A DNA stretch of 64,000 bases from Flavobacteriaceae bacterium (GTDB taxonomy: Bacteria; Bacteroidota; Bacteroidia; Flavobacteriales; Flavobacteriaceae), in the NCBI GenBank assembly GCA_009827225.1, contig WUAI01000005.1:1-64000 (forward strand). The letters are read 5' to 3'. Below the pieces are notes generated by a model that worked only from the letters and a program-made list of their open reading frames with translations, was not told the origin of the DNA and did no database searches. Of the stretch, positions 7,731-17,088 are shown one piece after another. Position 1 is the first letter of the stretch. Every line of letters starts with the position of its first letter. The position numbers were made by a program, and so were the translations under genes.

Positions 7731-8168
7731 TTACCAGTAATTAAAGAACAGTTCGACTGCATTACCCAGGATAAAACTGGCTATAGCACCTATCCATGAA
7801 ATTTTTCCCATTTTGAAAGTATCCGTAAATGCTAGCCAAAAGGAGAGCAACGCACATACCCAAAAGATGATCATGGCGTACAAAGGCAATTGAGTTGAGA
7901 ATATTCCGAAAAGGTTAAAAACGGCGTCCATCACAACAGTAAACCCAAACAGTGCTAGGGCAAAGTTGGCTTTGACGAGTTTTCTGAATAAATATAACCC
8001 CGCAATAAATAGCTCTACGCAGATAGCCAACGGGCCTAATTGCCCATAATACTCCTTTTTAAAAAATCCACTGATCTCAGACGGGTAGGTATGGTCCATG
8101 TAAAACACAGCACCGAGCCCCAAAGCCAGTAACATGAAAAGTAAGGCGATAATCTTGTATGATTTCAT
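7731..8168 (-). CDS. Hypothetical membrane protein (145 aa)
   Basis: Family not recognised. Four hydrophobic segments (about 5-25, 45-62, 67-90, 95-140, the last possibly two helices) predict a small polytopic inner-membrane protein. The first helix could also be read as a signal sequence (LLFMLLALGLGAVFYMDH). It is the first gene of a two-gene unit with the serine hydrolase, 6 bases apart. Confidence 0.65.
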   Translation of the reverse strand: MKSYKIIALLFMLLALGLGAVFYMDHTYPSEISGFFKKEYYGQLGPLAICVELFIAGLYLFRKLVKANFALALFGFTVVMDAVFNLFGIFSTQLPLYAMIIFWVCALLSFWLAFTDTFKMGKISWIGAIASFILGNAVELFFNYW

Positions 8169-8316
8169 ATGGGCTAAGTTAATTAAATTCTCTGCTCATT
8201 TTGCGGTAAGACTGTGATACTTCACAAATGAACATCGAATGCCATATGCCCTGAGATATATTTGGCAATAGATGTTAATGTTTTTACAAAGGATGATGTT
8301 TTGTTTAATGTTTTAT

Positions 8317-8324
8317 TAAATTTG
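8317..8324 (+). promoter_or_regulatory. -7 promoter element of the GLPGLI/outer-membrane unit
   Basis: TAAATTTG is a perfect match to the Bacteroidota -7 consensus TAnnTTTG and lies 25 bases before the ATG at 8350. A TTTG at 8300-8303 is too close (13 bases) to be a standard -33, so only the -7 part is well supported. Confidence 0.45.
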
Positions 8325-8349
8325 TTAAACAACATAATAATCAAAGGTT

Positions 8350-9171
8350 ATGAGATCCATATATGTCGCCGTTACTGCATTGGTTTTTGTCTTATTGGTT
8401 TCCTTTACTTCAGGTTCAGAAGGATTCCAGGGCCAGGCCTATTATTTTTCCAAATCAACTATGGAATTGGGTAGTTGGGGTGCTCGACTTAGCGAGGCAC
8501 AGAAGAAAGATGTGTACGCACGGTTGAAAAATCGTTTGGAAAAAACGTACGTCCTAAACTTCAACAAGGAAGAATCTACTTTTAAGGAAGAAGACCAGAT
8601 AGATGCTATATCCGGGGCCACCGATTCATGGGGAGCTAATTTCTCCAGAGGGCCGCAGTACAAAAATGTCAAAGACAACTTATTGTTACAAAGCCAGGAA
8701 TTCTATGGAAAAAAGTTTCTGGTAAAAGATAAATTACAGGCTTTCGAATGGAAAATGGGATCCGAGACCAAAAAGATAGGTGAATACACTTGCTTTAAGG
8801 CGACGGCTTCTGTACCCACATCAGAACTCACCTGGTATGATTTTTCATGGGGCGATCTAAGAAAGCAGCGCGAAATGGCTGAAAATGGTGAAACGGAGGT
8901 TGAATTAACCCAAGTAGAGGCATGGTATACACTTCAGATACCCGTAAGCCATGGACCAGGCGAATACTGGGGACTTCCCGGATTGATCCTCGAAGTAAGT
9001 GCTGGTAATACCACCATGTTGTGTTCGCGTATCGTGATGAATCCTGATGAGACGATCGATATTAAAGCACCTGGAAAAGGTAAAGAAATCACTAAATCCG
9101 ATTATCAAGCTACCGTTCGTGTCAAAATGCGGGAAATGATGGATAACCGGGGCAGACGAAGGCCCAATTAA
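8350..9171 (+). CDS. GLPGLI family protein
   Basis: A 273-aa secreted protein of the Bacteroidota-specific GLPGLI family. An N-terminal hydrophobic signal (about residues 1-20) is followed by a beta-rich domain, and the name-giving motif is present in GPGEYWGLPGLILEVSAG near residue 205. The family's biochemical role is not established. It is almost always encoded beside a large outer-membrane beta-barrel protein, as here, where the 904-aa partner begins 42 bases downstream. The Arg-rich C-terminus (MREMMDNRGRRRPN) is unremarkable. The two genes are probably one transcription unit whose products act together at the outer membrane. Confidence 0.92.
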   Translation: MRSIYVAVTALVFVLLVSFTSGSEGFQGQAYYFSKSTMELGSWGARLSEAQKKDVYARLKNRLEKTYVLNFNKEESTFKEEDQIDAISGATDSWGANFSRGPQYKNVKDNLLLQSQEFYGKKFLVKDKLQAFEWKMGSETKKIGEYTCFKATASVPTSELTWYDFSWGDLRKQREMAENGETEVELTQVEAWYTLQIPVSHGPGEYWGLPGLILEVSAGNTTMLCSRIVMNPDETIDIKAPGKGKEITKSDYQATVRVKMREMMDNRGRRRPN

Positions 9172-9213
9172 TCGGTCGAATCCATCGGCATTTCCACCTA
9201 AATTATTCCTTCA

Positions 9214-11928
9214 ATGAAACACCTAAACTGCCTTCTGTTCCTCTTGGTAGGCATTAGTTCTTATGCCCAGATCACAATGACCGGGGTGGTGAAGGATAGC
9301 TTGAGCAATCCCCTGGAGTTGGCGAATGTCGTGGCAATTAATCAGGCCACCAATGCTCTTCAATCTTACGGAATTACCAACGACAAAGGGAAGTATACCC
9401 TGGAATTGGATGCCAACACGAGCTACAAAATGCAGGTCAGTTATGTTGGGATGACCATGTTGGAAGAAGTACTTACCACTCAGGAATCGGACATAACAAA
9501 AGACTACACATTATTTGCTGAAAATGAGCTGGATGCCGTGGAGCTGGTATATGAAATGCCGGTAGTGGTTCGAGGCGATACCCTTATTTACAATGCAGAT
9601 TCGTTTAAAACCGGCACTGAACGTAAGTTGGGTGACGTACTTGAAAACCTTCCCGGGGTGGAGATCAATGAAGACGGCCAGGTTGAGGTCGAAGGAAAAG
9701 TGGTGAACAAGCTCATGGTAAATGGGAAGGATTTCTTTGACGGTGATACTAAAATTGCTACTGAAAATATCCCTTCCGATGCGGTTTCTAAAGTTCAGGT
9801 ACTGCGGAATTATGCTGAAGTTGGTCAACTGCGAAGTGTGCGAAACAACCAGAACAATGTGGCACTGAATATCAAACTAAAAGAAGGAAAGGAAAACTTT
9901 TGGTTTGGGAATGTGACCGCGGGAGGTGGAGCTGCTCCTGAAGATGAACTATACCTGTTTCAACCGAAGTTGTTTTATTATAGTCCCAAGTATAGTCTGA
10001 ACTTCATAGGGGATCTCAACAACACGGGAGAAACTGCGATTACCCGTAGGGATTTAAGAAGTTTTGGCGGAGGTTTCCGAACGCCCAGTAGAAGCAGTGG
10101 AACCGACATCAATCTGGGCGACAATAACCTGAATTTTTTAACCAACCAGGGCAATGCACTTGAGATTGAGAGTCAGCTGGCCACAGGAAATTTCAGCTAT
10201 TCACCCACGAAGAATTTAGACTTAAGTGGTTTTCTCATATTTAACAGTAGTAGGATTCTCTCTCGGGAAACAAGTTTGGTGCAATATACCAACCCGGAAT
10301 TTGGTATTCCTGATGAAGAGACAGAACAAACAAGTCGTGAACGTTCAGATCAGGGATTGGTGAAATTGAGTGTTTCCTTTCAGCCCAACCTGAACAATCA
10401 ACTGGATTATGATGTCTTAGGGCGCATTTCCGACGATAGTCAGAATCAAAACTTATTCTCATCCGTTATCGGAAACACCTCGCAACTGGAGGAAGTTACT
10501 CCTTATATTATCAACCAGAATCTGAATTATTACTATACGCTTAACGAAAACAACATTTTTGCTTTTGAGGCACAACATCTTATCAAGGATGAAGATCCTT
10601 TCTACAACGCCGTTCTGGTAAATGATCCGGAAGGGGAGGACGCGTTTGATTCGACGGCAGAGGCCCTTGGGCTGGATAACACGCTTATCGATTACAACCT
10701 TGGCCAGGACCGACGCATTAAATCCAACCAGTTGGATGCGAAGCTCGACCACTACCTCATTCTGAATCAACGCAGCAATATCAATTTTACACTGGGAACT
10801 ATATTGAGCAGGCAGGAATTTCGATCCGATATTTTCCAGTTTCTTACCGATGGAACTACATTCGATCCTACTCCAACCATCAATGATGGTAGAGACTCGA
10901 ACGATGTGGAGTATAACTTCAGTGATGTATATCTTGGGGTTCATTATCGGGTCAAATCAGGAATCTTTACCATTACACCCGGGTTTTCGGTTCATGCCTA
11001 CGGAAACAAGAATACCCAATCGGGTGTGACCTTTGAAGACAACTTCTTCCGTCTCCTACCGGATTTCGAAACGCGTATTCAGTTTAAAAAAAGTGAGGCA
11101 TTGACGTTCCGTTATGAAATGCGTAATCAATTTACCGATGTCACCAGGCTAGCCCAGGGGTTGGTGTTAAATGATTATAACAGTCTTCAATTTGGGGAAC
11201 CCGAATTACAGAACGCCTTGTCGAATAATTTGAGCTTGTTTTACAGTAGCTTCAATCTGTTTAATTATACGAATGTTTTTGCCCGGGCTTCCTATTCAAG
11301 TAATATTGATCAGATACGAAGTTTAACCGATTTTGAGAGTGTAATTCGAACCAGCACATTTTTCAACTCTAACTTTGCCGATGAGAATTTCAATCTTTCA
11401 GGTCGGGTGCAGCGTACCTTCGGAAAAATTCGTGCGAGCTTAAATGCCAGTTTTAATTATAGTAAGATCAATCAATTTATTCAGGGGGAGAAATCACTGA
11501 ACGAGGGATTCACACAATCATACACTCCCGGAATTCGAACTAATTATAAAGTGGCTCCCAATGTGACACTTCGATACCGTTATAGTGTGACCAATAATAA
11601 CCAGGGTGATCGGGAGACCAAGTTTGTCACCCAGTCCCCATCCATAGAAATGGACGCCTATATCTGGAAGAAGGTGGTCTTCCGTACCAACTATTCCTAC
11701 ACAGTTCAGGACCTGGATGACGGAGATTCCCAGTCCTTTCAGAATTGGGATGCCAGGATTTCCTATCGTAAAGACCGTGATGCCAAATGGGAATATGAAG
11801 TGAGGGCCACGAATATTCTGACCATTGACTCACAGGTTCGCAACAGCGCTAACAATATTGCGGTATTTGCTTCTGAAACATTTATCCAACCCCGTTTCAT
11901 CACACTACGATTGAGATACACCTTATAA
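9214..11928 (+). CDS. Outer-membrane beta-barrel protein with carboxypeptidase-regulatory-like domain (GLPGLI partner)
   Basis: A 904-aa TonB-dependent-receptor-like protein. A signal peptide (residues 1-18) is followed by a CarboxypepD_reg-like beta sandwich (about 20-110; ITMTGVVKDSLSNPLELANV) and a plug-like region (about 125-215; GDVLENLPGVEINEDGQVEV and VNGKDFFDGDTKIA). From residue ~230 to the end are repeated amphipathic strands of a C-terminal barrel, finishing with the aromatic strand PRFITLRLRYTL. It lacks a clear TonB box. Barrels of this type next to GLPGLI genes are common in flavobacteria; the transported or bound molecule is unknown. It follows the GLPGLI gene on the same strand, 42 bases apart. 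Confidence 0.88.
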   Translation: MKHLNCLLFLLVGISSYAQITMTGVVKDSLSNPLELANVVAINQATNALQSYGITNDKGKYTLELDANTSYKMQVSYVGMTMLEEVLTTQESDITKDYTLFAENELDAVELVYEMPVVVRGDTLIYNADSFKTGTERKLGDVLENLPGVEINEDGQVEVEGKVVNKLMVNGKDFFDGDTKIATENIPSDAVSKVQVLRNYAEVGQLRSVRNNQNNVALNIKLKEGKENFWFGNVTAGGGAAPEDELYLFQPKLFYYSPKYSLNFIGDLNNTGETAITRRDLRSFGGGFRTPSRSSGTDINLGDNNLNFLTNQGNALEIESQLATGNFSYSPTKNLDLSGFLIFNSSRILSRETSLVQYTNPEFGIPDEETEQTSRERSDQGLVKLSVSFQPNLNNQLDYDVLGRISDDSQNQNLFSSVIGNTSQLEEVTPYIINQNLNYYYTLNENNIFAFEAQHLIKDEDPFYNAVLVNDPEGEDAFDSTAEALGLDNTLIDYNLGQDRRIKSNQLDAKLDHYLILNQRSNINFTLGTILSRQEFRSDIFQFLTDGTTFDPTPTINDGRDSNDVEYNFSDVYLGVHYRVKSGIFTITPGFSVHAYGNKNTQSGVTFEDNFFRLLPDFETRIQFKKSEALTFRYEMRNQFTDVTRLAQGLVLNDYNSLQFGEPELQNALSNNLSLFYSSFNLFNYTNVFARASYSSNIDQIRSLTDFESVIRTSTFFNSNFADENFNLSGRVQRTFGKIRASLNASFNYSKINQFIQGEKSLNEGFTQSYTPGIRTNYKVAPNVTLRYRYSVTNNNQGDRETKFVTQSPSIEMDAYIWKKVVFRTNYSYTVQDLDDGDSQSFQNWDARISYRKDRDAKWEYEVRATNILTIDSQVRNSANNIAVFASETFIQPRFITLRLRYTL

Positions 11929-12024
11929 ATCAGCCCACCAAAGACCAAAGATTTCGATTTGGATCAAATTGCTTAACTTTATAAAGTATTGAAAATTAAT
12001 TAGTTAAGAATTTAATCTCTTATT

Positions 12025-12498
12025 ATGAACTGGGTAAATTGTGGTAGCTGTCACGGTCGTGGTAAAGTGGGTTGTACCTCTTGTAGTGGAAGGGGGCGTA
12101 TTTCACGGTACGGAATGGGCGGCGTGGATATTTCCACCTGTGTGGTTTGCTACGGAAGTGGGCGAATGCGATGTAATTTTTGCGGAGGTCGAGGACAGAT
12201 CTTCTCACCAGCTCAACAAGCACCAAGCAGTGACTATGATCCGAAGGATTTCTTAAGAGGACTACAAGAATTATACAATAATTCTGAATCACCAGGCACT
12301 TTTATACTTACAATCTTTCTTGTGGTTCGGTATCATTTGGACAACAATAAACATACCCTGGCCGATTTTGGTATTCCGGATGACAAGGGGCAATTGCTTG
12401 CGGATGCAATTTCAAAGGAAACGGAAGAAGAACGATCGAATGCGAGCCAAAAATTCATTGACTGGTTGGCAGAAGAAGGCTGGATTACAACTTCTTAA
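12025..12498 (+). CDS. Stand-alone DnaJ-type zinc-finger protein
   Basis: Residues 6-60 contain exactly four CxxCxGxG motifs: CGSCHGRG, CTSCSGRG, CVVCYGSG and CNFCGGRG. This is the full set that binds two zinc ions in the cysteine-rich region of DnaJ. There is no J domain and no substrate-binding beta domain. The remaining ~95 residues are unrelated, with a hydrophobic stretch (TFILTIFLVVRYHL near 92-105) and an acidic helical tail. In DnaJ this finger holds unfolded protein and has disulfide-reducing activity; whether this protein does so is inference. It is monocistronic. Confidence 0.8.
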   Translation: MNWVNCGSCHGRGKVGCTSCSGRGRISRYGMGGVDISTCVVCYGSGRMRCNFCGGRGQIFSPAQQAPSSDYDPKDFLRGLQELYNNSESPGTFILTIFLVVRYHLDNNKHTLADFGIPDDKGQLLADAISKETEEERSNASQKFIDWLAEEGWITTS

Positions 12499-12635
12499 TT
12501 ATTTTGAGTTACTACAGCCTTATTTTCTTTTCTAAACTGGGGTACTTTTCAAGTTGTTCAGGAACATATTTAAATTCCGAGTTTGAGTGTTCATGGAATT
12601 TAACGTTGTTTACGAGGATATAATCAGATACTAGC

Positions 12636-13298
12636 TCATGCTTTATGTTCCAGGATATCAAGGATATCCCTATTTTCCAGTATCTCCCTAGGGCCGCCAT
12701 TCAAGCCGGTTATGAACATGGAATGGGCCAACTCAGTAGATTGGATACTGGCATTACGACCAAAGAGTTTGATAACAGGATACAACATTCTACTGATTCG
12801 ATACATAACGTTCGGTTCTTTCCTTGGGGTTGTGGGATAAATATATCCGGGTCGAAAGGAATAAAACGAAAGCCCTAATACCGAAATTCGATTCTCCGCG
12901 ATTCCTTTAAATCTGGCGAAGGCCGTTCGGCTTTTTTCTGACCTGTCGGCACCGGCACCACTCAGCAAGCAAAAGTTCGCATTTGGGCTGTTTTTACTTA
13001 ATGTTTCAGCAAAGGAACAGGCATAATCAACGGTAATGAGCTCAAAATCCTTCTTGGAGACCTGTCCGGTATAAACACCGATACAGAAGTAAGCTGCATC
13101 GATATTTTGGAACAGGTGCTGGTGTTCTGAATAATCCGTAAAATTATCAATAACAACCTCTTCAAGCTTGGGGTGTTTAATACCACTTGGTCTCCTAACC
13201 AGGGAGATGACACCCCTAACCTCAGAAGAGGATAAACAATGCTCGAAGATCAAACTTCCCACCATTCCCGATGCACCGGCGATTAATACGTTTTTCAT
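12636..13298 (-). CDS. NAD(P)-binding oxidoreductase (HTATIP2/atypical SDR-like)
   Basis: A 220-aa Rossmann protein starting MKNVLIAGASGMVGSLI (glycine motif GASGMVG at 8-14). It belongs with atypical short-chain dehydrogenases of the NAD(P)H-binding/NmrA-like and HTATIP2 type, small proteins with a nucleotide-binding fold and often poor or unknown catalysis. The segment YFCIGVYTGQVSKKDFELITVDY and the later SFYSFRPGYIYP correspond to the conserved motifs following the cofactor site. The substrate is unknown. It is a single gene. Confidence 0.82.
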   Translation of the reverse strand: MKNVLIAGASGMVGSLIFEHCLSSSEVRGVISLVRRPSGIKHPKLEEVVIDNFTDYSEHQHLFQNIDAAYFCIGVYTGQVSKKDFELITVDYACSFAETLSKNSPNANFCLLSGAGADRSEKSRTAFARFKGIAENRISVLGLSFYSFRPGYIYPTTPRKEPNVMYRISRMLYPVIKLFGRNASIQSTELAHSMFITGLNGGPREILENRDILDILEHKA

Positions 13299-13382
13299 GG
13301 TATGTATAGGAGTTAAACAACGTTAATCAGCAGCGACTATGCTAAAGATATTATGTAGTTGGGTGATGAAGTCTTCGCCATA

Positions 13383-14213
13383 CTATTTTGTTCTTTGGCC
13401 TTTTTTGAACTTTTTCTTGCCAACTCTATAATGCATATTCACTATGGCTTTTCTATTCTCATGATTGTAATCGTGAAAATGGGGAGTTTGATTGCCATCC
13501 GTCTTCATTTTGTTTCCATAACCATCTTTGTTCTTCTGTTGTCGCGTGATTTGTCCCTGGCCTTTTTTAACTGGTCGGTCTTTTGGACGCACATCTTTCG
13601 CCTTTTTTCTGGAGGAAAGATATTTTGAAACAGGCCGAGGCTCATGTTTTTTTGGTCCGGATTTTTGTGTTGCAGCTGTACGTTTGGCTCTGGGATTATC
13701 CCAGTTTTCTATATTCTGTCTTCGTCTCTCTGCTTTCTCAGCATTTCTTCTTTTTTGGTCTGCCTCGCGTCGGGTACGCACTTGATTTTGACGTTTCGTC
13801 TCGAGTTGCTTGTCCGCACTTCGCTTTTTGATGGCCGCCACCGATTTCTGTTTGTCTACCGCACGAGCTTTCTGGTAATCGATCTTCACGTTTCGTGAAT
13901 TCCTTACCGTATATCGCCGCATTGGTGTCGATGGACTTAACTTTAAGTTAGGATTTGCATTGAAGCGAACGTTATTCACTCTGTAATTTGAAGATGTCCT
14001 ATTCCAATTATAACCGGAATTTACTTTTGTGGTGTAACCATAAGATGTGTTTCTGCTTGGTGTATACTTCGGAATTTTCCTTGGCACGGGCAATCGCTTC
14101 ATTTTTGCGTAATATCGAAGTCCTTTTACTACCCATTGACCCTGACAACTTTGTGTTGGCATCAGCAGTGCCAATGCCATCAGGAATAAACCAATAAATG
14201 TTCCTTTTTTCAT
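13383..14213 (-). CDS. Very basic secreted or lipid-anchored protein of unknown function
   Basis: Not recognised. From the ATG at 14213 (the frame is open further, to 14294, but the signal starts here) the 276-aa protein has a signal sequence (MKKGTFIGLFLMALALLMPTQSC) ending in a cysteine that could be lipidated, although the lipobox is imperfect. About 120 residues rich in Arg, Asn, Tyr and Ser follow, then a long Lys/Arg/Gln-rich helical stretch (about 120-230). The C-terminus (TPHFHDYNHENRKAIVNMHY, then KKKFKKGQRTK) has His/Asp clusters and looks like a small folded domain rather than low complexity. The overall charge is strongly positive, which would suit binding of nucleic acid or anionic polysaccharide; this is inference. 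Confidence 0.65.
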   Translation of the reverse strand: MKKGTFIGLFLMALALLMPTQSCQGQWVVKGLRYYAKMKRLPVPRKIPKYTPSRNTSYGYTTKVNSGYNWNRTSSNYRVNNVRFNANPNLKLSPSTPMRRYTVRNSRNVKIDYQKARAVDKQKSVAAIKKRSADKQLETKRQNQVRTRREADQKRRNAEKAERRRQNIENWDNPRAKRTAATQKSGPKKHEPRPVSKYLSSRKKAKDVRPKDRPVKKGQGQITRQQKNKDGYGNKMKTDGNQTPHFHDYNHENRKAIVNMHYRVGKKKFKKGQRTK

Positions 14214-14333
14214 AACGCTGTTTTTCTTGAAGATACGGAAAAATCGTAATCTTTTCAACTTTAACACATTAATCAATAATAATTTAGCGCGCATTGTCGG
14301 CGAAATTTGTAACTTAAATGGAAAACAGAAGTT

Positions 14334-14885
14334 ATGGGGAGAATTTGGAAATATGTGTTGGTTGATATACTATTGGGGGTAGTTATCGGTCAGTTGTTCA
14401 ATGCAAGTTGGGATTCCAATTATACGGACTCAGGAACATACGACAGATCGCGTTACCCGTCTTATGAATACGAATCAGAACGCATTTGGAATTATACTGA
14501 AGGATACGAAATATCACCGTATCAATTTACTCTAGAAGATCTGGACGACGTTTTCTTAGGCGTTTATAATGATCGCAGTGCTTCCATAAAATTTTCAGGG
14601 GCAAAATATTCTCGCGATAAAGACACGATCTTCTTTCAATTCAGTATACCTTTTCATGATGTAAACCATTATCCTGATATGCATCGCGGCTCAGGCTATT
14701 TAGTTTCTGAAGAAGAAAGCATCGTTTTATATCGGTTTAGGGATGAAGTTGCCCTATCGGGAATTGCTACAAAAATATATAGTGACGTAGACGAACAAGA
14801 CTATTTATTCTTTAGCATTAATGATGAGGGAGAATACTTGAATTTTTTGAATGAACGAATAAAGGAGAATTATGAAGAAGACTGA
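14334..14885 (+). CDS. Hypothetical membrane-anchored protein (183 aa), paired with the coiled-coil gene
   Basis: Not recognised. Residues 5-22 form a hydrophobic anchor or uncleaved signal (WKYVLVDILLGVVIGQLF). A Tyr/Asp/Ser-rich linker and a mixed alpha/beta domain of about 110 residues follow, ending with an acidic helix (EYLNFLNERIKENYEED). The gene overlaps the next by 14 bases (14872-14885), so the two are translationally coupled and probably work together at the cell envelope. Confidence 0.65.
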   Translation: MGRIWKYVLVDILLGVVIGQLFNASWDSNYTDSGTYDRSRYPSYEYESERIWNYTEGYEISPYQFTLEDLDDVFLGVYNDRSASIKFSGAKYSRDKDTIFFQFSIPFHDVNHYPDMHRGSGYLVSEEESIVLYRFRDEVALSGIATKIYSDVDEQDYLFFSINDEGEYLNFLNERIKENYEED

Positions 14886-16143
14886 AACAGGTAAAAGAGG
14901 TTCCGGAAAATTCCTATCATGGTTTTTGTTTATTTGTCTGGTAGGTGTTGGCGCATTATATCTCTACGAACGATATGATAAACAAGAAATCAAGTCACAG
15001 CTCGTGGAATTTTCAAACGAAAATGAGTTGCAGAAAGACAGTATTTCAGATCTAAAATTTGAGCTGGACGAATCTAAAGTGACGGAGCGGAGATTGAATT
15101 CCAGATTAGAATATGAACAAGAATTATATTTCAACCGTGAAAGTGAGTTGAAACAATCGATCATTGATAAAGATCGGCAAATAAGTTCATTGTCTTACGA
15201 ACTGGACTCTTTGCAGTTGGAAAAAGAGAAGATAGATTTATTGATTAGGACAGGGGTGGATTCATTAAGTATCGTTCAAATCGATATGTTGAAAAAAAGG
15301 CTTGAGGTAAGAGAATCCGAAATTGAGGAAACGAACAAAAAATTAATGCAGGAGCGAAAAGCCAAAGAATATCTTTCCGAGCAACTATTTGAAACCAATC
15401 GTAAGATCAAGAATAGTGAGCTCTTCTATAAGGACGTGATAACCATGATGGTAGACGTTTACGATTTTTTCGAAAAGATCGATTATGAGTATTATGCTCT
15501 TGCGGCGGATATTGAGAAAGAAACAGAATTCCTTGAATCCAATACTGCTTCTATGGGCAAAGCGGAAAATGGGCCGGATTGGTTGAATATTCCTGCAAAG
15601 AATACCTACGCGGGAAATCCGTTTATGAATGATCTGTATGGTCGAATGGATACCTACAAGAATGGATTGGAACGAGCGCAATCAAAAATAGATAAACTCA
15701 AGGAAATTTTGAACTCTTATGACGGGCCCTTATCTGCAGACAATGAACTTGCTTCCAGTTTAAAACAACTTATAAGAAGACTCGAGGATAAAGATAAACA
15801 GATAGCTGAATTTGATCGACGCGTGAAAATGCGATTTATTATGGTTGCTTCAACCGACGATCTGAAAGAGATGGGCATTCTCAAAAGAAACGACTGGAGA
15901 AGCAAGCGATATAAAAGGAAAATAGATCGTACTCAGGTAAACCTCAATGATTTCGAAATTATTGACATAGAAGAGAATACTATTATTCAACTTCCTGAAG
16001 ATGTGGAGTTCCGATCGGTAGTATCGGAACACTCAGACTGGTCATATCATTGGGATGATGAAACGAAACTCTTTACTATCTTAAGTCCAAATGAGTTTTG
16101 GAAAGTGAGCGATTATATAATAATCGAAATAGATAATGACTAG
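14872..16143 (+). CDS. Membrane-anchored coiled-coil protein with Cbp1-like C-terminal domain
   Basis: A 423-aa protein. One N-terminal membrane segment (about residues 14-31, FLSWFLFICLVGVGALYL) is followed by a long heptad-rich coiled coil (about 35-300, interrupted near 210-245 by a Gly/Asn/Pro-rich stretch). A compact C-terminal domain (about 320-423) starts MVASTDDLKEMGILKRNDW and ends SPNEFWKVSDYIIIEID. This last domain resembles the C-terminus of Bacteroidota lipoproteins annotated as Cbp1-family adhesins, in which an equivalent GTKKEL...G(I/L)L opening and a PEEFW..S.YLV ending are common. That similarity is recalled, not searched. It overlaps the preceding gene by 14 bases. Confidence 0.68.
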   Translation: MKKTETGKRGSGKFLSWFLFICLVGVGALYLYERYDKQEIKSQLVEFSNENELQKDSISDLKFELDESKVTERRLNSRLEYEQELYFNRESELKQSIIDKDRQISSLSYELDSLQLEKEKIDLLIRTGVDSLSIVQIDMLKKRLEVRESEIEETNKKLMQERKAKEYLSEQLFETNRKIKNSELFYKDVITMMVDVYDFFEKIDYEYYALAADIEKETEFLESNTASMGKAENGPDWLNIPAKNTYAGNPFMNDLYGRMDTYKNGLERAQSKIDKLKEILNSYDGPLSADNELASSLKQLIRRLEDKDKQIAEFDRRVKMRFIMVASTDDLKEMGILKRNDWRSKRYKRKIDRTQVNLNDFEIIDIEENTIIQLPEDVEFRSVVSEHSDWSYHWDDETKLFTILSPNEFWKVSDYIIIEIDND

Positions 16144-16166
16144 CTTTTAACACTGAATCTTTCCTT

Positions 16167-17078
16167 TTATAGTTCAAACCATATACACCTCCCATTATAG
16201 TCCGGGTTGTTGGTGAGTCTCACCTGGTTCGTGCCATCAGTTTTCATGATATACACCTCCCCGTTGTTGCCATGTCGATGGCTCTCAAATACGATCCATT
16301 TGCCATCCGGGGAAATATTAGGATGAAGATTGATATCGTTCGTAAGTTGTTTCACGGCACCGGATGCAACATCCACACTATAAAGTTCATAAAGAGTCTC
16401 GTTTTCGATCTTCAAATTAGCGATCAAGGTTTTATTATCCGGTAACCACAAAAGTCCCGAATTCATATAACCTCTTTCTGTTACGGCCCTCACTTCACCT
16501 GTTTCCACATCATAGATCCTTATAAACTGATTATACCAGTCCGGACCACTCATAAAGATCAACTTTTTACCGTCTCTGGACCAACTATGATTGATAGAAT
16601 AGGCCTTGGTACTCTCATCCTCTCTATCAGTGATTTTGGTTTCTTTCTTTAATTCAGAGTCGTAGATATACAATTCACGGTCCCTATAGTCATTGGAACG
16701 GACAAAGGCCACGTAGCGCCCATTAGGCCCTGCGGATTCCCACTTCGCACCTTCCGCTACGGGTTCGTTCAGATACGGTTTTTCAACCTTTGAATTAATA
16801 TCGATCTGAAACTTTTTTGAATTGTTTAAACTATCAATTCGAGTAAAACCAAGGGTAGTTGCATCGATCTGAAACGGAAATCGGTTGTTCTCAGAAGAGT
16901 TGGTGATTTGTTCCACTTCGCTGCCATCTGAATTCATCATAAAGATTTCTGCCGTACCAGTCCGGTAAGAAACAAATGCAATTTTGACATCTTCAAGAAG
17001 TGGAGCTTTATTACTTTCCTGGCAAACAGAATTCCAGGTAAATAGGAACAAAGTTGGAATCAGATATAATATTTTCAT
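16167..17078 (-). CDS. TolB-like periplasmic beta-propeller (WD40-like/PD40 repeats)
   Basis: A signal peptide (residues 1-19) is followed by about five PD40-type repeats, the short beta-propeller repeats of TolB and DPP-IV-like proteins. Visible copies include KIAFVSYRTGTAEIFMMNSD, ISPDGKWIVFESHRHGNNGE and VYIMKTDGTNQVRLTNNPDY. The protein has only the propeller: no peptidase domain and no TolB N-terminal domain. It probably binds a partner protein in the periplasm. It lies 10 bases downstream of a secreted methyltransferase-like gene, so the two form an operon. Confidence 0.83.
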   Translation of the reverse strand: MKILYLIPTLFLFTWNSVCQESNKAPLLEDVKIAFVSYRTGTAEIFMMNSDGSEVEQITNSSENNRFPFQIDATTLGFTRIDSLNNSKKFQIDINSKVEKPYLNEPVAEGAKWESAGPNGRYVAFVRSNDYRDRELYIYDSELKKETKITDREDESTKAYSINHSWSRDGKKLIFMSGPDWYNQFIRIYDVETGEVRAVTERGYMNSGLLWLPDNKTLIANLKIENETLYELYSVDVASGAVKQLTNDINLHPNISPDGKWIVFESHRHGNNGEVYIMKTDGTNQVRLTNNPDYNGRCIWFEL

Positions 17079-17088
17079 AAGCTTGTTT

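Noticed and set aside
12512-12700. Minus-strand 62-codon frame at the end of the NAD(P)-binding gene
   Set aside because: It reads plausibly (protein-like composition) but overlaps the end of a clearly coding gene, has no recognisable motif and no good start signal; too weak to call.
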